DNA from: Foetidibacter luteolus
Lineage (GTDB): Bacteria; Bacteroidota; Bacteroidia; Chitinophagales; Chitinophagaceae
Length of the DNA stretch: 64,000 nucleotides
Assembly: GCF_009650435.1 (NCBI RefSeq)
Contig: NZ_VVIP01000091.1
Span: forward strand, 62,001 to 126,000
Direction: 5' to 3'
Below the pieces are notes generated by a model. The model did no database searches. It was not told where the DNA came from and saw nothing but the letters and a program-made list of their open reading frames with translations. A program made the position numbers and the translations under genes. Shown here piece by piece: positions 1 through 8,354 of this stretch; positions within the stretch are counted from its first letter, which is position 1, and every line of letters starts with the position of its first letter.

Positions 1-543
1 AGGGTTAGGGTAGTAAGATTTACCTTTTTGTTTTGCCTTTGCTTCTTTGGTTTCATCCTGCCAATAGTAAACACTGGCTTTGCTGTTTTGCAGGGCAATG
101 GCAATTGCCTGTTGTGCTGCAACTGCGGGTGTGGTATCGGCTTCTGCCTCAAAGCTAAGAATGGTTCCATTGGCTGTTTCCGCTATATCGTTTGCGGCAT
201 GTATTAAAAAAGTGGCGCTTTCAACCGGTATATTTTTATAGTATTGTTTATACCGGTAATGCACACTGCCATCCGGACTTTTTTCCGTGCCCTGCAGCCT
301 CATCTCATCCAGCGGCGAAAGTTGCAGGCTTTGCTTGTAACGGGTTACCATTTCCTGCGGCTTTATTTTCTTTTCCCGTTTAAATTGTATGGAACCACCG
401 GCGGATACGGCCTGCACAACGGTAGTATCCAATACCAGTTTTTTCCTAAGCCGTTGCGCAGATAAGCTGCCTGCTGCCAGCAATAAAAAGCAGGTTATTA
501 ATAGTTGCTTCACAGCATAAAATTTTGTTGGTAAATAATTCAT
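1..543 (-). CDS. Secreted FTP-propeptide protein, probable metallopeptidase (N-terminal part only)
   Basis: The reading frame runs off the left edge of the window, so only about 181 N-terminal codons are present. It has a Sec-type signal peptide (KQLLITCFLLLAAGSLSAQ) followed by a segment typical of the fungalysin/thermolysin propeptide (FTP) fold, including YKQYYKNIPVESATFLIHA and an AQQAIAIAL helix of the PepSY kind. FTP propeptides normally precede M4 or M36 zinc peptidases, which in Bacteroidota are often exported with a C-terminal sorting domain; the catalytic part lies outside the window, so the peptidase call is inference. An ATG opens the frame at 543; an in-frame GTG at 513 would give a more canonical short signal peptide (VKQLL...) and may be the true start. 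The region upstream carries a family A repeat. Confidence 0.75.
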   Translation of the reverse strand, partial: MNYLPTKFYAVKQLLITCFLLLAAGSLSAQRLRKKLVLDTTVVQAVSAGGSIQFKREKKIKPQEMVTRYKQSLQLSPLDEMRLQGTEKSPDGSVHYRYKQYYKNIPVESATFLIHAANDIAETANGTILSFEAEADTTPAVAAQQAIAIALQNSKASVYYWQDETKEAKAKQKGKSYYPNP

Positions 544-570
544 CAGGCCATGTACCCGGGCAAAGACAAT

Positions 571-640
571 TATGGGCCCGGCAGCAGGAACTACTATTGA
601 GCGTCCCTTGCGTCGCACTCTTGTACTGCAACGCTTTACG
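571..640 (+). repeat. Family A dispersed extragenic repeat, copy 1
   Basis: This copy contains TATGGGCCCGGCAG, then a variable middle, then TTGCGTCGCACTCTTGTAC and an ACGCAGCAG tail. The same ordered blocks recur at 9906, 12867, 22505 (inverted), 28029 (inverted), 55998 and 63463, always between genes. It lies in the 168-base gap between the first two minus-strand genes, and nothing else is recognisable there. Confidence 0.8.
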
Positions 641-711
641 CAGCAGCTAATACTGCATCCCTGGGTATTCCGTTGTCATGATAAATGAACAATTGGCTAA
701 TGCACCGCGTA

Positions 712-2097
712 TTAAAAACCGTTGTTGATGGTATTTCCCAAAGCCCGTTGCAGCAGCCTTTTAATCTCAGTGTTCTCTTTTTGTAAAACGGCCAGTTTTT
801 TTTCGGTGGCGATAAGGTATAAGGTAAGCTCTTCAATTTTGGCCATCATTTTGGTTTGCATCTCACTTACATCAACACCTTCTTTTTGCAGCAGGCCAGC
901 TTCGGGTATGCCGGGTAAATGCTTATGCCGGTTAATGTAACGCTCAACTTCTGCAAGCGGCATTAGCGGGTAATCGTCTTCAAAAACATAATCGGCCCAA
1001 CCGGTATTTACACGCAGTTCTTTTGCGCGGATGGTACCATTTACCGTAAGCTTATGGGTAGGGTTTGGTGTACCTATGCCAACGTTACCCCCGTCGTCGT
1101 TGATAATCACTGTGCTGTTTGCTTTGCCGCCGCGTATGTAAGTGTTTTCATCTGCGCCGTAATAAAAATGACTGTAATTGATGGAGCCTTTTATGTCCAG
1201 CTTACCACTGGGTTCGGTTGTATTAATGCCTACATTGCCGTTGGGTAACAGCGTTACCTGCGCCCACTGGGAATTGGTAAAAAAATGCAGTGGTACGGAT
1301 TGGCCCCCTGTACCCAGGTAACAACCTTCGCTGTTGGGGCTTCTGCCGGCCCCACCCAAAAAGCTGTGCATGTTGTATTTGCCGTTGCCCACTGCCCAGC
1401 CCCTTTCTCCATTCGCAATGCTTATTTCCAGCCTTGCGTAGCCAGGCAGGTAATCTGTGCCAATGCCTACATTACCGCCCAGGGGGTTTAGCAGCAGGGG
1501 TATGGCTTCATCATCCACGCCATCTGCGTCAGCCCGGTTGTAGGCCTGCATTTTATTACCTGTAAGCAACATTTCGTTGTTAGATTCCAGCCGCCAGTCG
1601 GTTGCCACGTATCCGGTTGAAAAACCGCTGCCCCAATAGCGAAAATTGCCGTGATCGTCATAACCGGTATGTAAGCCGGCGCCTTTGGCAAACCAGGTGC
1701 CATCTATACGGCTGTTGCCCGCAATGTGCAGTTTAGCGAATGGTGTTAACGTTCCAATGCCTACATTACCGCCGTTGCTGTTGTAAATATTAGCGCCATC
1801 GGCTACCCACAGGCCGCTGCTGCCGCCGGATGGCTGCACCCATGCTGTACCATTGTAGTACCAGAAAGACCTGGTGGTAATATCGTACACCTGTAAGCCC
1901 GCCGCAGGCGATGCGATGGCCACACGTTGATCCGTTGTCATGCGGGGCATCAGCAGCCCCCGGGTGGTGCTGGTAATATCCAATTGGGCGCTTGGAGCCG
2001 GTGTGGTGGTACCTATGCCCATGCCCTGGGCGCAGAGGTATGTACAATGCAATAGAATTGCAGCGGCCGTAATGGCCGTACGAAAGCTGAATATCAT
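712..2097 (-). CDS. Secreted tail-fibre-like surface protein with NVGIG repeats
   Basis: This 461-residue protein has a Sec signal peptide (residues 1-24, ending YLCAQ). It continues with repeated short beta segments of the NVGIGT.TP type at about residues 27, 111, 207, 287 and 336, as in phage tail-fibre and Bacteroidota 'tail fiber domain' surface proteins. The C-terminus (from about 345) has the usual block HKLTVNGTIRAKEL, WADYVFEDDYPLMPL, HLPGIPEA, then a predicted coiled coil (KIEELTLYLIATEKKLAVLQKEN). The coiled coil suggests trimerisation; the family function is not established, so adhesion or structural use is inference. A -7-like box TAGCTTTG lies at 2169-2176 on the minus strand, about 70 bases before the start. 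No intramolecular chaperone S74 catalytic domain is visible. Confidence 0.75.
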   Translation of the reverse strand: MIFSFRTAITAAAILLHCTYLCAQGMGIGTTTPAPSAQLDITSTTRGLLMPRMTTDQRVAIASPAAGLQVYDITTRSFWYYNGTAWVQPSGGSSGLWVADGANIYNSNGGNVGIGTLTPFAKLHIAGNSRIDGTWFAKGAGLHTGYDDHGNFRYWGSGFSTGYVATDWRLESNNEMLLTGNKMQAYNRADADGVDDEAIPLLLNPLGGNVGIGTDYLPGYARLEISIANGERGWAVGNGKYNMHSFLGGAGRSPNSEGCYLGTGGQSVPLHFFTNSQWAQVTLLPNGNVGINTTEPSGKLDIKGSINYSHFYYGADENTYIRGGKANSTVIINDDGGNVGIGTPNPTHKLTVNGTIRAKELRVNTGWADYVFEDDYPLMPLAEVERYINRHKHLPGIPEAGLLQKEGVDVSEMQTKMMAKIEELTLYLIATEKKLAVLQKENTEIKRLLQRALGNTINNGF

Positions 2098-2462
2098 TTT
2101 ACCGATGTTTAAAGGAGTTTTTGAATATCCCGGAAGTATATGCCTGGTGCTGCAGCCTGGTGTTTAACCAAAGCTACAAGTGCCGGCATGCATTTGAAAG
2201 GGCAAATCGCTTAACTGCGTTTTAAATAGATGAATTGCAGGCAGGAAAAGAGTAGCCTGCTATAATTGTATGAAATAAGCTATTGAATTTTAGCGAAGTA
2301 TTCCTGGTTTGATTAATTGCTGCAGAGTGGGTAAATGCGTAACCTATCTACCTTAACTTACCGATTAAATTTACTTTTTTACCTTCGCGGGCAATAAAAA
2401 AGCGATTAAGGCATTATTACTGCTGAAAATTTGCTATTTTTCAGACTCCCAAATAGAATTAC
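2098..2462. other. Intergenic region between divergent genes
   Basis: This 365-base spacer separates the surface-protein gene from the L,D-transpeptidase-like gene. It holds a -7-like TAGCTTTG on the minus strand (2169-2176) and a weaker TACCTTCG on the plus strand (2380-2387). I see no convincing -33 partner for either, no dispersed repeat and no open frame with coding character. Confidence 0.4.
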
Positions 2463-3326
2463 ATGCAGACAAGAAGACACCTGTTGGTTTTTGTATTGTG
2501 CATTGCTGCCTCTATTTCTGCCTCTGCCAGGTATAAATTTTTTACAGACGATAAGAAAAAGTTCGTTTCCCTGCTGCCTGATGCGGCGGCTTCTGAAAGG
2601 GCTAACCAGCTTGTAGATTCTTTGTATGTTCAACTGGGCCTGGATACCTCTGGCTTGTCAAGGGATGTATTCTTTTTTGCTTACAAAGGCTACCAATACC
2701 TGTTGAGCGAAAATAAACTGGCTAATCCCAACTATCTTACTATTTGCGACTACAGCCAAAGCAGCGCCCATAAAAGATTGTACGTGGTTGACCTGCTAGC
2801 TAAAAAGCTGATGTTTAATACTTATGTTTCTCATGGTAAAAAGTCAGGGGAAGAGTTTGCCACCAGCTTTAGCAATTCCACCAATTCTCATAAAAGTTCT
2901 TTAGGCTTTTTTGTAACCGGCGAAACTTACCGCGGACGTGCAGGTTTTAGCCTTAGGTTTGATGGTATGGAGCCAGGCATTAACGACCGCGTACGTGCCA
3001 GAGGCGTAGTGCTGCATGGCAGCCGTTATGTAAATGAAGAACGTATTGATGAAAAAGGATTTGTTGGCAGAAGCTTTGGCTGCCCGGCAGTGCCTATGGA
3101 ATGCTATCGCGATATTATTGAAACAATTAAAGACGGAAGCTGCTTTTTTACCTATAACCCCGACATGCGCTACGGCATGGTTTCCAAAATAATGAATGCC
3201 AACTTTGAATGGCCTGCTTTTAAGCCGGTAATTGACCCAGTTGTTATTACCGCACCGGAAAACAACGAGCTAATGCCACCCGCGCTAATGGGTGTGAAAA
3301 GCACAGCTAATACCGGCAAAAAGTAG
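2463..3326 (+). CDS. Murein L,D-transpeptidase catalytic-domain family protein
   Basis: The 287-residue protein has an N-terminal signal peptide (MQTRRHLLVFVLCIAASISAS). Its catalytic core resembles the YkuD_2 type of L,D-transpeptidase-like proteins, with GVVLHGS (His185) and RSFGCPAVP (Cys207) as the expected catalytic pair. Upstream are family-typical segments YLVSEN-like LLSENKLANPNYLTICDY and KKLMFNTYVSHGKKSG. Members are thought to act in the periplasm on peptidoglycan cross-links, but most are uncharacterised, so cross-linking versus hydrolysis is open. The gene stands alone; its neighbours are a surface protein on the other strand and a membrane protein. Confidence 0.85.
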   Translation: MQTRRHLLVFVLCIAASISASARYKFFTDDKKKFVSLLPDAAASERANQLVDSLYVQLGLDTSGLSRDVFFFAYKGYQYLLSENKLANPNYLTICDYSQSSAHKRLYVVDLLAKKLMFNTYVSHGKKSGEEFATSFSNSTNSHKSSLGFFVTGETYRGRAGFSLRFDGMEPGINDRVRARGVVLHGSRYVNEERIDEKGFVGRSFGCPAVPMECYRDIIETIKDGSCFFTYNPDMRYGMVSKIMNANFEWPAFKPVIDPVVITAPENNELMPPALMGVKSTANTGKK

Positions 3327-3429
3327 CCGCCTCCCCTTTTAATTCCCGTAAACCTTCCACAATTCATTTCGTGCAATTGTAAACATCTGTTATACCGGAG
3401 CAACTGCGGTTAAACGCCAACTGTTACAC

Positions 3430-3572
3430 TACAGCCGGGACGATGCCCAAAGAACAGAACGATGAACGGATTGATTATTCATTATTCTTTCACTGAAAGA
3501 CTAATGAATAACAAAATCATATTTGCAACAGGCGAAGCCATGAAAATATATAGCTGGTATCATGGTTGGCCG
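3430..3572 (-). repeat. Family C dispersed repeat, copy interrupted by a small palindrome
   Basis: Both flanks match the copy at 33629-33720: GCCCAAAGAAC.G.ACGATGAACGGATTG on the left and GCAACAGGCGA.GC.ATGAAA followed by GCTGGTATC on the right. Where other copies read CGGATTGCGACGCAACAGG, this one has about 50 extra bases carrying the 3476-3510 palindrome. It occupies most of the 279-base gap 3327-3605. Confidence 0.7.
3476..3510. repeat. 35-base imperfect palindrome inside the family C copy
   Basis: The left arm TATTCATTATTCTTTCA and the right arm TGAAAGACTAATGAATA are reverse complements with a single mismatch and almost no loop. It sits exactly where the other family C copies have the conserved GCGACG core, so it looks like a small insertion or a rearrangement product. 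Confidence 0.7.
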
Positions 3573-3605
3573 CAGTGGGAAAAATCAACAGGGCGGGAAG
3601 CTTGT

Positions 3606-4256
3606 TTAAAACGTGATAATGTATGCCAGTAACTGGCTGATGACCCCTACAAAAAAACCAACATAAATTTCTTTTGTTGAATGCTCACTAAGGGCCAGTC
3701 TTGCGGAACATATCAGACCGGCAAGAATGGTGGCTACACTAAGGTCTGTGCCGAGGTGTAAACCATAATGAAAGCAAACCAGTATCATAAAAACCCAGCC
3801 ACCGGCGGCCCCCATGGCATGCATGCTGAGCTTTAGAAAATTATTGATGGTGAGGCCAAGAATGGTTGAAAAGAAAATACCAAGAAAAAAACTTTTGAGG
3901 GCTAAAGGTTGGTCTGTAAAATTTTTACTGAGGTACCACAGCCACCAGTAAAAAAACATGGTGGCCACATAAGGTACAATCCTGTCTTTTTGATTGCGCA
4001 GAAAAATGCCGCTGATAAATTTAAGGCGCCATAACAGGAACACGGTAAAGGCGGGAAAGAAGGCAGACGTCCAGAAAACGGTTACCATGCGCAGTTTCAG
4101 CATCCTCTCCTGTATGTTGAACTCGTAGGGAAACCGCATTGTCATCCATATAAAAATGAAGGTGGGTACAAAAAGCGGGTGCAGCAGGTAAGAAACAAGC
4201 TTTGCCGGTATTTTTACCAACGCGTTACTGCTGCCGGCTGTTAATTGTGTATCCAT
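3606..4256 (-). CDS. PAP2-like integral membrane protein
   Basis: This is a 216-residue protein with about six hydrophobic segments. Three short blocks resemble the three motifs of type 2 phosphatidic acid phosphatases in the right order: KDRIVPY (motif 1), KLSMHAMG in place of PSGH (motif 2) and ARLALSEHSTKE (motif 3, SRxxxxxHxxxD). The final acid is Glu and the PSGH motif is degenerate, so catalysis is doubtful. Family knowledge would place a PAP2 enzyme in the inner membrane acting on lipid phosphates or undecaprenyl diphosphate. It lies 21 bases downstream of rpoN on the same strand and may be co-transcribed with it. The family assignment is an inference from motif layout. Confidence 0.6.
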   Translation of the reverse strand: MDTQLTAGSSNALVKIPAKLVSYLLHPLFVPTFIFIWMTMRFPYEFNIQERMLKLRMVTVFWTSAFFPAFTVFLLWRLKFISGIFLRNQKDRIVPYVATMFFYWWLWYLSKNFTDQPLALKSFFLGIFFSTILGLTINNFLKLSMHAMGAAGGWVFMILVCFHYGLHLGTDLSVATILAGLICSARLALSEHSTKEIYVGFFVGVISQLLAYIITF

Positions 4257-4277
4257 AAATAGTTTTCAAGAACCTTT

Positions 4278-5768
4278 TTATAACTCTTTGCGCAGCCTTG
4301 CCACGGGTATGTTTAACTGCTCCCTGTATTTGGCCACTGTGCGGCGTGCAATGTTGTAACCTTTTTCCTGCAGTAATTCAGTCAGGCGTTCGTCGCTAAG
4401 AGGTTTCAATTTGTCTTCACCTTCAATTAAATCGCTCAGTATCTTTTTTACTTCCCGGGTGCTTACTTCTTCGCCGCTTTCTGTACTCAGCGATTCGCTG
4501 AAGAAAAACTTAAGCCGGTAAGTGCCAAATTCCGTTTGCACAAACTTGCTGTTGGCAACGCGGCTTACCGTGGATATATCAAGGCCGGTTATTTCGGCAA
4601 TGTCTTTTAAAATCATCGGGCGAAGGCTGGTTTCATCGCCGGTTAAGAAAAACTCACGCTGGTAGTTCATGATAGCGTCCATAGTGCTGAGCAATGTGTG
4701 CTGGCGCTGCTTTATCATGTCTATAAACCATTTGGCGGAATCAATTTTCTGTTTAATGAACAGTACTGCTTCTTTCTGCCGTTTGTCTTTTTTAGAGCCG
4801 CGGTCATAGTCCTTCAGCATATCGCGGTAACCTTCGCTGATGCGCAGGTCTGGTGCGTTGCGGGAGTTAAGGGTAAGCTCCAGCTTGCCATTGTTATTCA
4901 AAATAAAAAAGTCAGGAACTATGTAGCTTTCGGCCTTGTTTATTTCGCCCATGTTACCGCCTGGCTTGGGATTAAGGCGTATGATAGCAGTAATAACATC
5001 TTTCAGGTCGTCATCAGTAAGGTTAAGGCCGCGTTGTATTTTTTCGTAATGCTTTTTGGTAAACTCTTCAAAGTATTTTTCCAGCACCAGTATGGCCAGG
5101 GCAACATCCTTGCCTTCAACCACCTGCCGTTTAAGCTGCAGTAAAAGGCATTCCTGCAGGTCGCGGGCACAAATACCGGGCGGGTCAAACTGCTGTATTT
5201 GTTTTATGATGCTTTCAATTTCTTCATCGGCTGCCATTATATTCTGGCGAAAAGCAAGGTCGTCTGAAATGGATGAAATTTCCCTGCGCAGGTATCCGTC
5301 ATCATCTATGCTGCCAACAATCTGTTCTGCTATCTTAAAACTCTTCTCGTCCAGGGAAAGCATGCCCAACTGGTTAAGCAGGTGTTCGTGAAAGCTGTCT
5401 TCAATCCTGAAGGGGATAGTTTTGTTATCATCCGCCTCCGGGTAATTATCGTCGCGTAATTTGTAATCTCCTACCTCATCATCGCTGTCAGACACATACT
5501 CGCTGATGTCGAGATTTCCGTAATCGTCTTCGCTGCCGTCTTTTTCGTATTCATCCTCTTCTTTGCTGGTAAATTCATCCTGCATCTCTTCCGAAAAACT
5601 GTCCTCGTGGTTCTCATCGCTCATTTCAAGCGCCGGGTTTTCTTCCAGCTCCTCTTTAATGCGTTCCTCAAGGTTAGCTGTAGGTATCTGCAACAGCTTC
5701 ATTAACTGAATCTGCTGTGGTGATAGTTTCTGTAAAAGTTTCTGCTGTAAACTTTGACTTAATGACAT
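4278..5768 (-). CDS. rpoN: RNA polymerase sigma-54 factor
   Basis: The 496-residue protein has all regions of sigma-54. Region I at the N-terminus is Gln/Leu-rich (LQQKLLQKLSPQQIQLMKLL) and contacts enhancer-binding activators. The acidic region II covers residues about 50-120. The core-binding region contains LRPMILKDIAEITGLDISTVSRV, split here as a helix-turn-helix. The RpoN box near the C-terminus reads ARRTVAKYRE. The C-terminus ends LNIPVARLRKEL, as is usual. It directs transcription from -24/-12 promoters with AAA+ activators, none of which is encoded in this window. Length and motif order are complete, so it should be functional. Confidence 0.97.
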   Translation of the reverse strand: MSLSQSLQQKLLQKLSPQQIQLMKLLQIPTANLEERIKEELEENPALEMSDENHEDSFSEEMQDEFTSKEEDEYEKDGSEDDYGNLDISEYVSDSDDEVGDYKLRDDNYPEADDNKTIPFRIEDSFHEHLLNQLGMLSLDEKSFKIAEQIVGSIDDDGYLRREISSISDDLAFRQNIMAADEEIESIIKQIQQFDPPGICARDLQECLLLQLKRQVVEGKDVALAILVLEKYFEEFTKKHYEKIQRGLNLTDDDLKDVITAIIRLNPKPGGNMGEINKAESYIVPDFFILNNNGKLELTLNSRNAPDLRISEGYRDMLKDYDRGSKKDKRQKEAVLFIKQKIDSAKWFIDMIKQRQHTLLSTMDAIMNYQREFFLTGDETSLRPMILKDIAEITGLDISTVSRVANSKFVQTEFGTYRLKFFFSESLSTESGEEVSTREVKKILSDLIEGEDKLKPLSDERLTELLQEKGYNIARRTVAKYREQLNIPVARLRKEL

Positions 5769-5900
5769 TTTTAGGTTTCCAATTTTTTAAAATCCAGCCG
5801 GCCCGGTAGCAAAGGCTTACGCTTTCCTTTCTTAATTGTTGCGGCAAAAAAACTAATCAGCCTGTCAACATCGTAAATTTAAGGCACAAATATCGCTTTC

Positions 5901-6188
5901 ATGTACAAAAGAATAACGATACTGGTTGTTAATTTAGTTTTTGTCGTTGTTGTAAAGGCATTCGACAAAACAGATACTACCCAGGCGCATCTACCTGTTA
6001 TCCTGCGCCTTACTGACAGCGTTGCTTTAACCGGCGTAAAGCCATATACGCTGCCGCCCGGGCATTACACTAAAAATCTGCCATTTTTTTGCAGGAAAGA
6101 ATTACAACTGCAAAAGGCTACCGGTAGGGCGATAAAGATAAGGCTAGGAGCATTAGAGTATGTAAATAAATTAGAGGGTAAACATTAA
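5901..6188 (+). CDS. Conserved small protein with N-terminal hydrophobic segment
   Basis: This 95-residue protein opens with a hydrophobic stretch (ITILVVNLVFVVVVKA) that could be a signal peptide or anchor. The C-terminal half carries a conserved-looking block: PPGHYTKNLPFFCRKELQLQ, then KATGRAIKIRLGALEYVNK and LEGK at the end. I recognise this style of C-terminus from small hypothetical proteins common in Chitinophagaceae, but no function is known to me. It is divergent from rpoN, separated by 132 bases. A single Cys in FFCRKE is notable. Genuine coding is likely because of the conserved block. Confidence 0.6.
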   Translation: MYKRITILVVNLVFVVVVKAFDKTDTTQAHLPVILRLTDSVALTGVKPYTLPPGHYTKNLPFFCRKELQLQKATGRAIKIRLGALEYVNKLEGKH

Positions 6189-6219
6189 GGCTATTGCGCT
6201 TTGCCAGCGTGTTGCACCC

Positions 6220-6331
6220 GTGGGTGAGGGATTGAAGCGGCTACCCCGGTGAGGCCATTGTAGCAGGGCTTTTGTGCCGGAGTAATAGCGGAAAGCCCGA
6301 CCCCTTTCGATAGCTTGGGGGCACCCCCTGC
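6220..6331 (+). repeat. Family B dispersed repeat, copy 1
   Basis: The element reads GGGTGAGGGATTGAAGCGG, CCCCGGTGAGGCC, GTGCCGGAGTA, AGCGGAAAGCCCGACCCC and ends in a GC-rich hairpin, AGCTTGGGGGCACCCCCT. Internally it looks like about three degenerate units ending in AGCGG or AGCAGG. Close matches lie at 36851 and 43195 on this strand and at 47349 on the other. Confidence 0.8.
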
Positions 6332-6387
6332 CTGTCATGGTTTAACATACTGCCAATGCCATGCGTACGAAACGGATTATTAATTGG

Positions 6388-7266
6388 TCAATCTACTTTT
6401 TGCGTGTACTCCCGCAAATATTCCCGAGGTGATTTGCGTAACACTTTTCTAAAAACCCTGTTGAACGTAACGGCATTGCTGAAGCCTGTATCGTAAGCTA
6501 CCGAAGCTATGTTTTCAAAGTTACCATTCAGCATAATTTTGCAGGCCTCGCTTACCCGTATTTCGTTAAGGAAGGTAACATAGGTTTTACGTGTGTGCTT
6601 TTTAAAGTAGCGGCAAAAGGCATGTGGGGTAAGGTGCGCTATGGAGGCTATTTTTTTCAGGGAAATATTTTCGGTGTAGTGCTCCATGGTATATTGGTAA
6701 ATATCGTTCATGCGCAGGCCTTCGGTATCGGTAATCTCTTTTTCGGTAGAGGCATTGGCCAGCGGCGCCAGCGCTTTAATGCCCGCAAAAAGTTGCATTA
6801 GCTCAATAAATGCCGCTACCCGCAGGCCATTTTTGCTGTCCCTTACTTTTAGCATGGCCTTGGCAACATCGTCGGCATATTCTTTGGGTATCTTGTAACC
6901 AGACGACATGGATAGCACAAACCGTTTAAGCGCCTTCATTTCAGGCAGTTCCAGTAACGGCATAAACCATCCATCCGGGTTAAAGAATACAGTAAGCGCT
7001 TCTACGGATTTTTTTCTGCGCTTGTCAAAATAAGATGGATCACTTTTTAGTATGTGGGATTGATTGGGCCCGAGAATGTAAATATCTCCCGTTTTAAATG
7101 GCTGCATATAATTACCTGCGATCAGCGTACCATCCCCTTTAATAATCCAGGTAATCTGTGCCTCGTTATGGCGGTGCAGGTGATTGTAAAAATGCGGCAG
7201 CTTTTCTTCCTGCACAACAATGGAATGCTCTTTGGCAACGGGAATAGTAAACTGAAGCACCTTCAT
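6388..7266 (-). CDS. AraC-family regulator, probable controller of the hydroxyproline locus
   Basis: The 292-residue protein has an N-terminal cupin-like sensor region (HNEAQITWIIKGDGTLIAG, then GDIYILGPNQSH) and a C-terminal double helix-turn-helix of the AraC type (residues about 190-285: SLKKIASIAHLTPHAFCRYF, then FENIASVAYDTGFSNAVTF and FRKVLRKSPREYL). It is transcribed divergently from the dihydrodipicolinate-synthase-family gene at 7388 and shares a 121-base control region with an inverted repeat (7271-7322) and a good promoter (7345-7375). That layout suggests it senses hydroxyproline or a product and activates the catabolic genes; the ligand is an inference. Confidence 0.88.
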   Translation of the reverse strand: MKVLQFTIPVAKEHSIVVQEEKLPHFYNHLHRHNEAQITWIIKGDGTLIAGNYMQPFKTGDIYILGPNQSHILKSDPSYFDKRRKKSVEALTVFFNPDGWFMPLLELPEMKALKRFVLSMSSGYKIPKEYADDVAKAMLKVRDSKNGLRVAAFIELMQLFAGIKALAPLANASTEKEITDTEGLRMNDIYQYTMEHYTENISLKKIASIAHLTPHAFCRYFKKHTRKTYVTFLNEIRVSEACKIMLNGNFENIASVAYDTGFSNAVTFNRVFRKVLRKSPREYLREYTQKVD

Positions 7267-7270
7267 ATTA

Positions 7271-7322
7271 ACTGATATTGCAGGTTTATTTTATTTTTCT
7301 TTTAAAGATAGCTAATATCGGT
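7271..7322. promoter_or_regulatory. Candidate operator: spaced inverted repeat
   Basis: ACTGATATT (7271-7279) and AATATCGGT (7314-7322) are inverted copies with one mismatch, 34 bases apart, in the divergent AraC/catabolic promoter region. The second copy lies 23 bases upstream of the -33 element, a normal position for an AraC-type activator site. It is a proposal from position and symmetry only. Confidence 0.4.
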
Positions 7323-7344
7323 AAATAATTCAGCAAATGAGGTA

Positions 7345-7375
7345 TTGCTTCTTTTAAGCAGGAAAAATACCTTTG
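7345..7375 (+). promoter_or_regulatory. Bacteroidota-type promoter of the catabolic genes
   Basis: TTG at 7345-7347 and TACCTTTG at 7368-7375 are separated by 20 bases, matching the -33/-7 consensus for the Bacteroidota primary sigma factor. A candidate TTG start codon at 7373 lies inside the -7 box, so translation must begin downstream, at ATG 7388. Confidence 0.7.
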
Positions 7376-7387
7376 AAAAAAAACTTT

Positions 7388-8344
7388 ATGGGCCTACAAT
7401 GGAAAGGAGTGTTTCCCGCTCTTACAACAAATCTTACCAAAACAGAACAACTGGATATAGAAGGGTTTAAAAACAATGTTACCGCGCAGGTAGAAGCTGG
7501 TGTGGACGGCATTGTACTGGGCGGCAGCCTTGGTGAAGCCAGCGTGCTTACACTGGAAGAAAAAGAAACACTTGTTAGAACGGCGGTTGAACTGGTTGAT
7601 GGTAAAGTGCCCGTAATTATAAATATAGCTGAAAGCGCCACCAGTGAAGCCGTTAAACTGGCAAAACTGGCATTAGACTGGGGTGCAGAAGGATTAATGC
7701 TTTTACCCCCGATGCGCTACAAAGCGGATGACAGGGAAACGGTTCATTTTTTTAAAACCGTTGCCAATGCTACCAGCCTGCCTATAATGTTGTACAACAA
7801 CCCGGTTGATTACAAGATAGAAATAACACTGGAGATGTTTGAGGAACTGGCTGAATGCAACAACATACAGGCCGTAAAAGAATCTACCAGGGACGTAACA
7901 AATGTTACCCGCATGATTAACCGTTTTGGCGACAGGTACAAAATTCTTTGCGGCGTAGATACCATTGCCGTTGAAGAGTTGTTACTAGGTGCAGACGGAT
8001 GGGTAGCAGGCCTGGTTTGCGCCTTCCCCAAAGAAACGGTAGCCATATACCGGCTGGTAAAAGCTGGCCGTATCCAGGAAGCTGTTGCCATTTACCGTTG
8101 GTTTATGCCTTTGCTGGAGCTGGATATACATCCTAAGCTTGTTCAATACATTAAGCTGGCCGGTGCCCGTGCGGGTGTTGGTTCAGAATATGTAAGGGCG
8201 CCACGCTTAACCATTGCAGGCGCTGAAAGAGATCGTGTGCTGAAGATTATTGATACCGCCCTGGCCAACAGGCCGGAACTGCCGGACTACCTGTCAATTG
8301 AGCTGGATAAGCCAAAGAGCAAAGTTGCCGTACCTTCGTTTTAA
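7388..8344 (+). CDS. Pyrroline-4-hydroxy-2-carboxylate deaminase (DapA family)
   Basis: The 318-residue protein is a class I aldolase of the dihydrodipicolinate synthase family: VLGGSLGEASVLT substrate loop, LYNNP with the catalytic Tyr, and AVKEST with the Schiff-base Lys (Lys164). Synthase, aldolase and deaminase members look alike, but the neighbours settle the choice. In hydroxyproline breakdown such an enzyme converts delta1-pyrroline-4-hydroxy-2-carboxylate to alpha-ketoglutarate semialdehyde plus ammonia in the cytoplasm, and the semialdehyde dehydrogenase gene follows after only 10 bases. I start at ATG 7388 because the upstream in-frame TTG overlaps the promoter; the transcript leader would then be only a few bases long. 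Confidence 0.85.
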   Translation: MGLQWKGVFPALTTNLTKTEQLDIEGFKNNVTAQVEAGVDGIVLGGSLGEASVLTLEEKETLVRTAVELVDGKVPVIINIAESATSEAVKLAKLALDWGAEGLMLLPPMRYKADDRETVHFFKTVANATSLPIMLYNNPVDYKIEITLEMFEELAECNNIQAVKESTRDVTNVTRMINRFGDRYKILCGVDTIAVEELLLGADGWVAGLVCAFPKETVAIYRLVKAGRIQEAVAIYRWFMPLLELDIHPKLVQYIKLAGARAGVGSEYVRAPRLTIAGAERDRVLKIIDTALANRPELPDYLSIELDKPKSKVAVPSF

Positions 8345-8354
8345 AAGCTTACCA

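Noticed and set aside
8250..8354. N-terminal extension of the semialdehyde dehydrogenase
   Set aside because: It overlaps the end of the deaminase gene in another frame and lacks family similarity; ATG 8355 fits better.
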